37,907 nt of DNA. Origin: Saprospiraceae bacterium (GTDB lineage Bacteria > Bacteroidota > Bacteroidia > Chitinophagales > Saprospiraceae). This document shows, piece after piece, positions 9,321 through 16,836 of this stretch (positions are counted from its first letter, which is position 1; the number at the start of each line of letters is the position of its first letter). The stretch covers positions 1 to 37,907 of the forward strand of contig JAHDCJ010000014.1 in the NCBI GenBank assembly GCA_020629935.1. The letters run 5' to 3'. A model generated the notes under the pieces. It was given only the letters and a program-made list of their open reading frames with translations. It made no database searches and was not told the origin of the DNA. A program made the translations under genes and the position numbers.

Positions 9321-10628
9321 ATGAAAAAATTATCCCTCTTTATCTGGCTACTTTTAAATTTTCAAATCCTCTTTGCTCAACTTGATTTAATTGGCCTGTG
9401 GCCTGCGGTAACGAATCATACAGATGTTTGGGCTTATACAGATCCTAACACCAATATAGAATATGGACTTATTGGTACCTTCGGAGGCGGAGGGATATAT
9501 ATGATCGACCTCAGTGACCCCACAAATCCAACCCAAATTTCTTATATCGAAAACGTAGGTGGTTTTGATATGAAAACTTACCAAAATTACCTCTATTCTG
9601 TTACAGGAAGTAGTGGAAGTATTGGCCAAATCACCGACCTTTCTTTTCCTAATACACCGATAGTAGTAGATACATTTATTGGCGGACATAATATTTTCAT
9701 TGATGATATAGGCTACCTCTATGTCTCCTGCCCTGGGTTACATATCTATGATTTAAATCCCAATCCTTTAAATCCTAGTTTAGTTTATAGCAATACGACC
9801 TCAACTACATTTTGTCATGATATTTCTGTAGTAGGTAATCGGCTTTATGATTTTCGAGGGCCAGAAGGAACAGCCATTTTAGATGTTACAGATCGTAGCA
9901 ATCCCATAGAATTAGGGCTCATTTCTGAAACGATCATTCAATATCACCATAATGGATGGCCTACCGAAGATGGTAATTATTTATGGATTACAGATGAAGG
10001 AAGTCGACATCCTGTACCTGATATTACTATTTGGGATATTTCAGATCCTTCTGATGCAGAAATGGTGGCTACCATTTCAGACTCTACGGCCATTCCTCAT
10101 AATGTATACATTAAAGATAACTTGGCCTATGTGGCATATTACAGTACAGGGCTTAAGATATTTGATTTAACTGATCCTATAAGTCCCACACTCGTCGCTC
10201 ATTATGATACTGACACAGACACTATAAATTTAGAAGTTTTCACAGGAGCTTTTGGCACCTATCCATTTTCAGATAATGAATATATTTTAGTTTCTGATTG
10301 GCATAAAGGATTATTCATTTTTGATTTTCAAAATAATACTTCGACGACAACAGAGGAATCTATCTTCCAACAAACAAATGTATTCCCCAATCCAAGTACA
10401 GGTCAAGTGGAAGTATCATTTAGCCTTAATCAGCCGACAACCATTCAATGGGAATGGAGGAATATATTAGGCCAACAAGTACAGGTCGGTTCACCCCAGT
10501 TTTATCCTTTAGGAAATCATCAAATCTCTTTTGATTTGTCTAGGTTACCCAAAGGCATTTATTTTTTAAGATTGGATAGTCCAGAAGGACAATGGACAAG
10601 AAAGATAATGCTTAACCAACGTCAATAA
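9321..10628 (+). CDS. Choice-of-anchor B / LVIVD-repeat secreted protein with T9SS sorting domain
   Basis: A 435-residue secreted protein. Residues 1-19 are a signal peptide (MKKLSLFIWLLLNFQILFA|Q). The body is a beta-propeller-like set of LVIVD repeats, visible as GIYMIDLSDPTNP, LHIYDLNPNPLNP, TAILDVTDRSNP, ITIWDISDPSDA, LKIFDLTDPISP and LFIFDF. Several histidines lie between blades (NHTDVW, GGHNIF, CHDIS, YHHNGWP, IPHNVY), the pattern typical of the choice-of-anchor B family. The C-terminus from FPNP (355-358) to the end is a T9SS type A sorting domain (LPKGIYFLRL...TRKIML). Surface display or release through T9SS is established for such domains; the binding partner is unknown. It is divergent from the epimerase (121 bases apart) and ends in a strong terminator shared with phoH. 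Confidence 0.92.
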   Translation: MKKLSLFIWLLLNFQILFAQLDLIGLWPAVTNHTDVWAYTDPNTNIEYGLIGTFGGGGIYMIDLSDPTNPTQISYIENVGGFDMKTYQNYLYSVTGSSGSIGQITDLSFPNTPIVVDTFIGGHNIFIDDIGYLYVSCPGLHIYDLNPNPLNPSLVYSNTTSTTFCHDISVVGNRLYDFRGPEGTAILDVTDRSNPIELGLISETIIQYHHNGWPTEDGNYLWITDEGSRHPVPDITIWDISDPSDAEMVATISDSTAIPHNVYIKDNLAYVAYYSTGLKIFDLTDPISPTLVAHYDTDTDTINLEVFTGAFGTYPFSDNEYILVSDWHKGLFIFDFQNNTSTTTEESIFQQTNVFPNPSTGQVEVSFSLNQPTTIQWEWRNILGQQVQVGSPQFYPLGNHQISFDLSRLPKGIYFLRLDSPEGQWTRKIMLNQRQ

Positions 10629-10630
10629 TA

Positions 10631-10668
10631 AAAAAGCGAGCTATGAAATAAAACATAGCTCGCTTTTT
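10631..10668. terminator. Bidirectional rho-independent terminator between the LVIVD protein and phoH
   Basis: Perfect 15-bp stem AAAAAGCGAGCTATG (10631-10645) / CATAGCTCGCTTTTT (10654-10668) with an 8-base loop. A-run and T-run flank it on both sides, so it serves both convergent genes. Confidence 0.92.
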
Positions 10669-10684
10669 AAAATTTTATAAATGA

Positions 10685-11716
10685 TTAATCTTTAGTTTCT
10701 TTCTTAGCTTCTTCGTCTCTTCTCAATGCCCGTTGTTTATCTAACGCTTCTTTTGCTTTTTGATCTTCTTCAGACATCCGATCATAAGCTTTAATAATTG
10801 ACTTTACTAATCGGTGACGTACGACATCATCCGTAGTCAAAAATGCTGCACCAATACCCGGAATATCTTTCAACATATGCAAACTTCGATATAAACCTGA
10901 CTTTTGATTTCTAGGTAAATCAATCTGCGTTAAATCTCCCGTAATGATACATTTCGCGGAAGGTCCAATACGTGTTAAAAACATTTTCAATTGGGTCATG
11001 GTCGAATTTTGCGCTTCATCCAAAATAATAAACGCATTATCTAAGGTTCGTCCACGCATATAAGCCAAAGGAGCAATTTCAATTACTCGATTTTCCATAA
11101 AAAACTTAAGCTTCTCACTCGGTAGCATATCGTCTAAAGCATCGTATAAAGGACGTAAGTAAGGATCAATTTTTTCCTTCAAATCTCCTGGTAAAAAACC
11201 TAGGCTTTCTCCTGCTTCTACGGCAGGACGAGTCAAAATGATCTTTTTTACAATCTTATTTTTCAATGCACGAACGGCTAAAGCTACTGCCGTATACGTC
11301 TTTCCTGTTCCAGCGGGTCCAATGGCAAATAAGATATCATTATCTTCTGCTAAATCAACCAGATTCTTTTGATTCTGCGTTCTTGCTTTAATTGGTCGCC
11401 CATCTCTCCCATGTACAATAACATTCCCATTAGATTTTTGACTAATCCGATTGACAAAGGGATTTCCTCCATTGATAATTTCCTTTACATCTTGTTTTGA
11501 AATTTTCTCATGTTCTTTAATCACTTTCGTCATGAGTTCTAATTTCTCTCTAACACGTTGGGTATCTTTAGTCTCACCAGAAATTTTTATGGTATTTCCC
11601 CGAGAGGTAATTTTTACATCAGGGAAAGCTTTACGAATCAAGTTAAGCTTTGAATCTTTTTCTCCGTAAAAGGTAAGAAGGTCTATGCCTTCTATGTTTA
11701 AAGTTATTTCACTCAA
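10685..11716 (-). CDS. phoH: PhoH-family ATPase
   Basis: A 343-residue PhoH-like protein of normal length. Residues ~1-65 form the small KH-like N-terminal region seen in this family. The P-loop GPAGTGKT is at 133-140, Walker B AFIILDEAQN at 228-237, and the family motifs LTRPAVEAGESLGFLPGDL (162-180) and CIITGDLTQIDLP (256-268) are intact. The C-terminal ~35 residues are charged (KETKD end). PhoH proteins are cytoplasmic ATPases of the helicase-like type linked to RNA handling; the exact role is unsettled in most bacteria. In many genomes phoH lies next to ybeY, but here its neighbours are an unrelated T9SS protein and nhaD, so context adds nothing. Confidence 0.95.
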   Translation of the reverse strand: MSEITLNIEGIDLLTFYGEKDSKLNLIRKAFPDVKITSRGNTIKISGETKDTQRVREKLELMTKVIKEHEKISKQDVKEIINGGNPFVNRISQKSNGNVIVHGRDGRPIKARTQNQKNLVDLAEDNDILFAIGPAGTGKTYTAVALAVRALKNKIVKKIILTRPAVEAGESLGFLPGDLKEKIDPYLRPLYDALDDMLPSEKLKFFMENRVIEIAPLAYMRGRTLDNAFIILDEAQNSTMTQLKMFLTRIGPSAKCIITGDLTQIDLPRNQKSGLYRSLHMLKDIPGIGAAFLTTDDVVRHRLVKSIIKAYDRMSEEDQKAKEALDKQRALRRDEEAKKETKD

Positions 11717-12043
11717 ATTATCAATTTATTTTTTCGTGTAAAAAAAACATTTTAGCTAGGCTATTCCTATCAAGGTATTCGAGTCTAACTAAAAAGTCAA
11801 CCAAACATATAGAATTAAGACGGATTTCTCTCTAAATAAGTGGCATTATTTCCTCCTAAAATAAAGATTATACCTCTTCTATACTCCACTTAAACAAAAA
11901 TGAGCCAAAAAAATTCACCAATACATGAATTTATATCAAAATAATGGGCTAAAAGTCTATGATAGTTACTATTTTTACGCGCTATTTCGCAAAATGCGAA
12001 AATTGCATTTCCTCTATTTAAAAAGGTAAAAAATATTTTAATT
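11717..12043. other. Intergenic region between phoH and nhaD, no gene seen
   Basis: 327 bases separating two divergent genes. I see no coding frame with a credible start and no tRNA-like structure. The only clear element is the palindrome at 11985-12001. Both promoters should lie here, but no full TTG-N19-TAnnTTTG match was found. Confidence 0.6.
11985..12001. promoter_or_regulatory. Palindrome upstream of nhaD, possible operator
   Basis: TTTCGCA-AAA-TGCGAAA, a perfect 7-bp inverted repeat with a 3-base centre, 43-59 bases before the nhaD ATG. This is a sensible position for a repressor or activator site, or for a 5' leader hairpin. The binding protein is unknown. Confidence 0.4.
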
Positions 12044-13381
12044 ATGTTAGCAGCTGTAATTGCTTGTTTTGTCATAGGATATATTGCTATTATTTTCGAA
12101 CATCCACTAAAGTTGGATAAGACAGTCCCTGCCTTGATAATGGGTGCTTTAGCTTGGGCAGCAATTTCTCTTGGTCATTTAGAGGTCGTTGATCACCATC
12201 ACCATGTAGCAAGTATTGATGAAGTTTTATTACACCACATTGGTAAGGTAGCAGAGATCCTTTTCTTTTTAATTGGAGCAATGACTATTGTCGAACTCAT
12301 TGATTTACATAAAGGTTTTTCTGTAATTACGAATAGAATTCAAACTACCAAAAAATCCAGAATGCTTTGGATGATTGGTATTCTAGCCTTTTTTCTATCC
12401 GCAACCTTAGATAATCTTGCAGCCACCATCGTACTCGTTTCCCTTTTGCGGAAATTAGTCCCTAATAAAACCGAAAGAATTTGGTTTGTAAGTTTAGCTG
12501 TAATTGCAGCCAACGCAGGAGGAGCATGGTCTCCTATTGGTGATGTAACCACTACTATGCTTTGGATTGCTAAAAAAGTATCTACACAAGGTTTAATCAT
12601 GTCATTGGTTATCCCTTCTATTGTTTGTATGGCTGTGCCTTTCTTTATTGCTTCTTTTCTACCTGCTTTCAAAGGACATATATCTCCTTCTTCCAATAGA
12701 GACTTTGAAAAGGAAATCGAGAAAGAGGGCTTACTTAGTAGCAAAACGATGCTTTTAGTTGGGGTCTTAGCCTTGGTATTTGTCCCTGTATTTAAAGTCT
12801 TAACACACCTCCCTCCTTATGTGGGTATGATGTTGAGTTTAGGTGTCGTTTGGTTAGTTTCTGAATACATTCATCCAGAAGAAGATTTTACCGAAGAAAG
12901 AAAACAACAATATTCTGCACACCATGCCCTTTCTAGAATTGAGCTGTCGAGTATCTTATTTTTCCTAGGAATATTAGTCGCTGTAGCCGCTTTAGAATCT
13001 GTTGCAGTAATGGGTGCTGGAGGCCATCAAGTCGGTTTCTTACGATCTTTAGCAGAATCATTGCAAGCAGCAATACCCAATCAGAATCTAGTAATTGTTC
13101 TTTTAGGATTTCTTTCTGCATTAATTGATAATGTACCTTTAGTTGCTGCATCGATTGGGATGTATACTTGGGAAATGGATTCTCCTTTATGGCACTTTAT
13201 TGCCTACTCTGCAGGAACGGGTGGTTCTATGTTGATCATTGGTTCTGCTGCTGGTGTAGCTGCAATGGGAATGGAAAAAATAGATTTCATTTGGTATCTT
13301 AAAAAAATCTCTTGGTTGGCCTTAGTTGGTTTCCTAGCAGGAGCTGCCGTATTTATTGGTCTAAGCCAATTTATTTTCTAA
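12044..13381 (+). CDS. nhaD: NhaD-type Na+/H+ antiporter
   Basis: A 445-residue integral membrane protein with about 11-13 hydrophobic segments. Family signatures are clear: the histidine-rich loop VVDHHHHVASIDEVLLHH (48-65), LDNLAATI (122-129) with its membrane-embedded Asp, ANAGGAWSPIGDVTTTMLW (156-174), and a second LIDNVPLVAAS around 360-370 that mirrors the first, as expected of the inverted-repeat ion transporter fold. Known role: exchange of Na+ (or Li+) for H+ across the cytoplasmic membrane, supporting pH and salt homeostasis. The ATG at 12044 follows an A/T-rich leader. The stop codon overlaps the stop codon of the convergent lipoprotein gene by 4 bases. Confidence 0.95.
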   Translation: MLAAVIACFVIGYIAIIFEHPLKLDKTVPALIMGALAWAAISLGHLEVVDHHHHVASIDEVLLHHIGKVAEILFFLIGAMTIVELIDLHKGFSVITNRIQTTKKSRMLWMIGILAFFLSATLDNLAATIVLVSLLRKLVPNKTERIWFVSLAVIAANAGGAWSPIGDVTTTMLWIAKKVSTQGLIMSLVIPSIVCMAVPFFIASFLPAFKGHISPSSNRDFEKEIEKEGLLSSKTMLLVGVLALVFVPVFKVLTHLPPYVGMMLSLGVVWLVSEYIHPEEDFTEERKQQYSAHHALSRIELSSILFFLGILVAVAALESVAVMGAGGHQVGFLRSLAESLQAAIPNQNLVIVLLGFLSALIDNVPLVAASIGMYTWEMDSPLWHFIAYSAGTGGSMLIIGSAAGVAAMGMEKIDFIWYLKKISWLALVGFLAGAAVFIGLSQFIF

Positions 13382-13977
13382 CCTGGAAATCGAATTAAGT
13401 CGACTACTTGAACAAAGCCAGTTCGTAGAGAATCGGTAGTTTCATATTGGACCTTGTCCCAATGAATTCCTTTGTTAATTACCTTAAGAACACTATGTTT
13501 GGGTAAGACAACTAATTTAGGCGATTTGATATGATGATCTTCGTAGAGATAGCTCGTATCTGCCTTTACTGTACGCAAGCGAATCCAGTCTCTAGGCGAC
13601 TTAAGTTCAAATGATTTTCCATTGGTAGGGCTATAGCCTTCTCCAAAATCACAAAAAGGATGCTCCTTTTCAAATTGAAGATGTAATTTATCTTTATTGG
13701 TAATCTCTAATACGCCAAAGGTTCGATCTATTTTTTTTGTAGGGTGAAAACTTACCGTATTCATTTTATCTCCATCCCATTTTCCTACAATATAAATCCA
13801 ACAATCTTTCTTACGATAAATTCCAGACCATTCTGTAGTTTGGGCGTCATAAGCAACAATTAACCCATTGGAATAAACTCCAGCAGAAGGTATAGGGAAT
13901 TGAGCTTTTTTTCCACAAGAAGAAAAGACAATGGAAACAACTAAGATGAAAAACGCTTTTCCTTTTGTATAAAACAT
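13378..13977 (-). CDS. Lipoprotein of unknown function, possible SH3-like C-terminus
   Basis: A 199-residue protein with a lipoprotein signal peptide: positively charged start, hydrophobic stretch, and lipobox FSSC with the lipidated cysteine at 21. The mature part begins with IPSAGVYSNGLIVAYDAQTTEWSGIYR, which looks like an effector-neutral beta-rich domain. The last ~50 residues (KLVVLPKHSVLKVINKG-IHWDKVQYETTDSLRTGFV) resemble a bacterial SH3-like strand pattern, which is a tentative call. It is expected in the envelope, probably at the outer membrane. It is tail-to-tail with nhaD with a 4-base overlap at the stop codons, and no terminator fits between them. Confidence 0.8.
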   Translation of the reverse strand: MFYTKGKAFFILVVSIVFSSCGKKAQFPIPSAGVYSNGLIVAYDAQTTEWSGIYRKKDCWIYIVGKWDGDKMNTVSFHPTKKIDRTFGVLEITNKDKLHLQFEKEHPFCDFGEGYSPTNGKSFELKSPRDWIRLRTVKADTSYLYEDHHIKSPKLVVLPKHSVLKVINKGIHWDKVQYETTDSLRTGFVQVVDLIRFPG

Positions 13978-14123
13978 ATGCTAAATCTAGTCAGTGAATG
14001 AGTTTAAAACATTTTTTCAATCATTTCAATTTTAAAATTAAACATTGCATTTTGTTTTTTTAAATAAATGTTGTTATTTGATTGTACGATTAATATTATT
14101 CCTCCTTTCAAAAAATAATAAAA

Positions 14124-14498
14124 ATGAAATCCTTATTCCAAATCATCGCATTTACCCTAGTTATTCTTTCTACCACATCATGCGGTCGATCTATCGATCA
14201 AGAATTATTAAAAGGAACTTGGAAAGGCACTTCATTTACATTAGATGGACAAGACTTAAACAGTGTAGATCCCACGAATGCTCGTTTAGAAATTCGAGCC
14301 GACAAAACCTATTCATTTGTTGATCCTGCGGGAAAAAACTTCAATGGTACATTTTCTACACTTGCTGATATGTTGTACCTACACCGTGAAGGAGAAGATA
14401 AAAAATCTTTTCAAGTAACTAATCTTACGGAAACTACTTTAGAACTTACCGTAGCAGAGGGTTTTTCCAAATCCGCCATGACTTTTGTCAGAGAATAA
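14124..14498 (+). CDS. Small lipocalin-like lipoprotein
   Basis: A 124-residue protein with a lipoprotein signal (MKSLFQIIAFTLVILSTTSC, Cys20). The mature part starts GRSIDQELLKGTWKGTSFTLDG and continues with alternating strands (ARLEIRADKTYSFVDPAGKNFNGTFSTL...LELTV...MTFVRE). This is the LxGxW start and length of the short lipocalin-like lipoproteins common in Bacteroidota. These are thought to sit in the outer membrane; the ligand is unknown. I chose the ATG at 14124 because it gives the lipobox; an overlapping frame beginning at 14045 has no such features. It is convergent with the DUF1569 gene (8 bases apart). Confidence 0.85.
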   Translation: MKSLFQIIAFTLVILSTTSCGRSIDQELLKGTWKGTSFTLDGQDLNSVDPTNARLEIRADKTYSFVDPAGKNFNGTFSTLADMLYLHREGEDKKSFQVTNLTETTLELTVAEGFSKSAMTFVRE

Positions 14499-14506
14499 GT
14501 ATTGAT

Positions 14507-15004
14507 TTACCAAGGCGTAATTTCTCCTTCCATTAGTCCAAATTGGCTAAAATGATGACTGGTATGTTTAGTTTGAAAACAAATCCACCCCGTATAATTT
14601 AAATCCCCTAATAATGGATGTGTTGTCATAGCCTCAGGATCTGCCTCAAAATAGGAATGAAAAATATCTATCGCTTCTTTCAATTTCGCTTTTGATTCCT
14701 CAAAGGTTTCATATAGACAAGGTGCAGGTTTTTCAGGAATAATGCCCACCCTTAAATTCTTTGGAAAAGGATTTTTATATTGAAAAGTATGCCGCCTTAA
14801 TTTATTACACATCTCTTCTGGAACCGTTAAGTCTAAAGTCACCACGCCATTAGATACGTTAAAGAGCATCATTAAATGTTCAACCATATGTTGTGCAGAC
14901 ATTTTCCCCCATAAAGGTTTTTGATCAGGTTTTAGTTGATCTAGATAATTCCAAATATCCGTTGTAATAAATTGCGTATCGGGCTTTAAATCCTTTATAT
15001 CCAT
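14507..15004 (-). CDS. DUF1569 / DinB-like putative metal-binding four-helix protein
   Basis: A 165-residue soluble protein. The pattern WGKMSAQHMVEHLMM (H39, H43) near the start and THPLLGDLNYTGWICFQTKHTSHHFSQFG near the end (H147, H150, H151) match the DUF1569 branch of the DinB four-helix-bundle superfamily, in which three histidines bind a divalent metal. Some members of the superfamily are thiol-dependent transferases, but the substrate is not known for this one. A TAAATTTG -7 box lies about 40 bases upstream on the same strand. Confidence 0.85.
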   Translation of the reverse strand: MDIKDLKPDTQFITTDIWNYLDQLKPDQKPLWGKMSAQHMVEHLMMLFNVSNGVVTLDLTVPEEMCNKLRRHTFQYKNPFPKNLRVGIIPEKPAPCLYETFEESKAKLKEAIDIFHSYFEADPEAMTTHPLLGDLNYTGWICFQTKHTSHHFSQFGLMEGEITPW

Positions 15005-15361
15005 GGTACATTATTTATTGAAGTTCATCATAAAATAAAGTCAAATTTAATTTTTTTTTATGACTTTGGAACTAAAACAAGTCGACTTAAGTTGATACAC
15101 ATGAAAACAAGGAGAACTGGTTGACTTCTGCATTTGATATGCCGATCATAACGTGAAAAACAGCAGAAACTAAACTTGACCACCTATCTCCACTTTTTTT
15201 TTAAAAACTATCTTATGAATAATTCAAAGCACTTCTTTCATGCAGGCCAGTTAGGTAGTTTTATCTGTTCTGTCTGCTAGAAACATTTTCAATAATTGTT
15301 TTTTTCATCACGAAGCCTCGCTTCGAATGGAAGCGCTTTGTCTATAGAACACCAATATATC
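15005..15361. other. Long intergenic region before the vWA gene, with hairpins, no gene recognised
   Basis: 357 bases. The part near the - strand gene holds that gene's promoter. The rest has a near-palindrome TCGACTTAAGTTGA (~15082-15095), a 9-T run (15194-15202), and a compact hairpin CGAAGC-CTC-GCTTCG (15311-15325) followed by AAGCGCTT. No TAnnTTTG box facing the vWA gene was found. Because TROVE/Ro-like proteins can travel with Y RNAs, a small RNA here is possible, but I cannot identify one. Confidence 0.4.
15042..15049 (-). promoter_or_regulatory. Candidate -7 box for the DUF1569 gene
   Basis: Reads TAAATTTG on the - strand, an exact TAnnTTTG match giving a predicted 5' leader of about 30 bases. 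No TTG at the ideal -33 distance. Confidence 0.4.
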
Positions 15362-16792
15362 ATGCAAACGATCAATAATATCATACAACAAATAGTAAAG
15401 GACCAAATACCTTTAACTCCTCAAGCCCATAATGAACTTTTGGAAAATAATCGTACCCTTTATGCAGCATTACTCAATGTACCTGGTTTAACAGATACGG
15501 ATGCAATGGAGATTATTGTCCGTCTACTTGCTATTACCGATCATCAAGGTAAAGCAGTAGAAATGGTCAACAAACAAATGGAAGATCGTCTGATAACCAA
15601 TATACTTCCTAACATAAACCCCAATGCAGTTTGGGAAGGTTTTGATCAATTAGTAAAACAAAAAATTAATAACCAACGTACTGCAAATTGGATTAAACGA
15701 TACATTTTAGAAAGCCCACAATTATTAAAATGGGCCGTGGCTTTTCGTAATAAATTGGCGAAATATCTTCGTCATGCGATGGGTAAACATACTACACAAA
15801 ATTGTATCCATTTCATACAAAAAGAAACCATAGAAGGTCACCAACAAGATTACTTGTACAAGAACTTGTATAAATATGAAGGAGCCTATTCTAAAAATCA
15901 ATTGGCTGAAATATTCCAATTCATTTTCAAACAAAAAATCACTTATACTTTACCAGAATTTATTGCCTATGGACAAGCTAAAACAGATCTAAAAGCAGCT
16001 AAAGGTCTACCCTATCAAGTGATTAAAGGTTTATCTCGAACGTACCACCCTAAGACCAAAAAAGTAAAGTTAAAACGATGGTCTAAAAAATTTGGAAGCA
16101 AACGAGAAATTACGGTTGGTAAAGAGTTAGAAGCTACCAATCAAATGGGTTTAGCAGGCCGTATTCGAAACTTTTATTTGACGGGCATTGAACCTAATTT
16201 GTTAGCTCGAATCGAACAAGAAGCTGCACTTATTCCGATGTGGAATGATCGAGTGGCCATTGTACTAGATTGTTCTGACTCTATGAAGGGTTTTGGTGCA
16301 CGGGCATATAATAGCATTGCCATTGGTACCGCTATTACAGAAGTATTCAAACGCAAAACACGAGAAGTAAAATTGATTCGCGTGGGCAATGAAGTAGATC
16401 TTCAAGAAACGATTTTAACAGGAAATTTAGCTTTGCCTAAAACTCAGGGCGCTTCTTGTATTGCCCAAGGTGTTTTAGAAGCATTAGATTTCGAACCTGA
16501 GGTAATATTAATTATCTCCGATGGTTATGAAAACGTGGAACAAGGCGATACCGCTCAAATTTTAGCGGGAGTAAAACAATTGAATCTATCTACAAAAATG
16601 ATTCATATCATGCCCGCTTTTACTCGTCGAGAAAGCGCAGAAAATCGTCTTATTTTAGGTGATGATGAAGCCTTGATTGTAGAAACAGGAGAAAAAGGAA
16701 TGATGTCTTTATGGCTACACATCCAATTTATTTTACATCCTGATAAAGTAAGCGAACTGTTAGCTGAATCTTTAAAACCTATTTTAAATTAA
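15362..16792 (+). CDS. vWA-domain protein with N-terminal helical region, TROVE/Ro60-like architecture
   Basis: Read from the ATG at 15362 this is 476 residues; a longer frame from TTG at 15296 crosses a hairpin and was not chosen. Residues ~1-215 are all-helical, resembling HEAT-like repeats. Residues 222-252 form a very basic stretch (HPKTKKVKLKRWSKK and flanks). Residues ~298-476 form a von Willebrand A domain with a complete MIDAS metal site: D303-C-S305-D-S307, T361 (TQGAS) and D387 (ISDGYEN). This helical-plus-vWA layout is that of Ro60/TROVE proteins, which bind misfolded RNA and Y RNAs, and GLPYQVIKGL is reminiscent of them, but the match is weak and membership is inference. No signal peptide, so cytoplasmic. 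A hairpin and 44 bases separate it from the ARPP-1-like gene, with which it likely forms one unit. Confidence 0.8.
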   Translation: MQTINNIIQQIVKDQIPLTPQAHNELLENNRTLYAALLNVPGLTDTDAMEIIVRLLAITDHQGKAVEMVNKQMEDRLITNILPNINPNAVWEGFDQLVKQKINNQRTANWIKRYILESPQLLKWAVAFRNKLAKYLRHAMGKHTTQNCIHFIQKETIEGHQQDYLYKNLYKYEGAYSKNQLAEIFQFIFKQKITYTLPEFIAYGQAKTDLKAAKGLPYQVIKGLSRTYHPKTKKVKLKRWSKKFGSKREITVGKELEATNQMGLAGRIRNFYLTGIEPNLLARIEQEAALIPMWNDRVAIVLDCSDSMKGFGARAYNSIAIGTAITEVFKRKTREVKLIRVGNEVDLQETILTGNLALPKTQGASCIAQGVLEALDFEPEVILIISDGYENVEQGDTAQILAGVKQLNLSTKMIHIMPAFTRRESAENRLILGDDEALIVETGEKGMMSLWLHIQFILHPDKVSELLAESLKPILN

Positions 16793-16794
16793 AT

Positions 16795-16821
16795 GAAAGC
16801 AGGGAAATAATTCCTGCTTTC
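16795..16821 (+). other. Intercistronic hairpin between the vWA and ARPP-1-like genes
   Basis: GAAAGCAGGGAA (16795-16806) pairs with TTCCTGCTTTC (16811-16821) with one bulged G and a 4-base loop. An A-rich stretch, not a T-run, follows, so it is unlikely to terminate; mRNA processing or differential stability is possible. Confidence 0.55.
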
Positions 16822-16836
16822 TCAAAAAATAAAATC

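Noticed and set aside
12340..12744. 134-codon open frame on the - strand inside nhaD
   Set aside because: Lies wholly within a strongly supported antiporter gene on the other strand, no recognisable domain, composition of a shadow frame.
15296..15361. Upstream TTG start that would extend the vWA protein by 22 residues
   Set aside because: The extension spans the CGAAGC/GCTTCG hairpin and has no domain character; the ATG at 15362 is the better start.
16795..16821. Transcription terminator between vWA and ARPP-1-like genes
   Set aside because: No T-run follows the stem; listed as an intercistronic hairpin instead.
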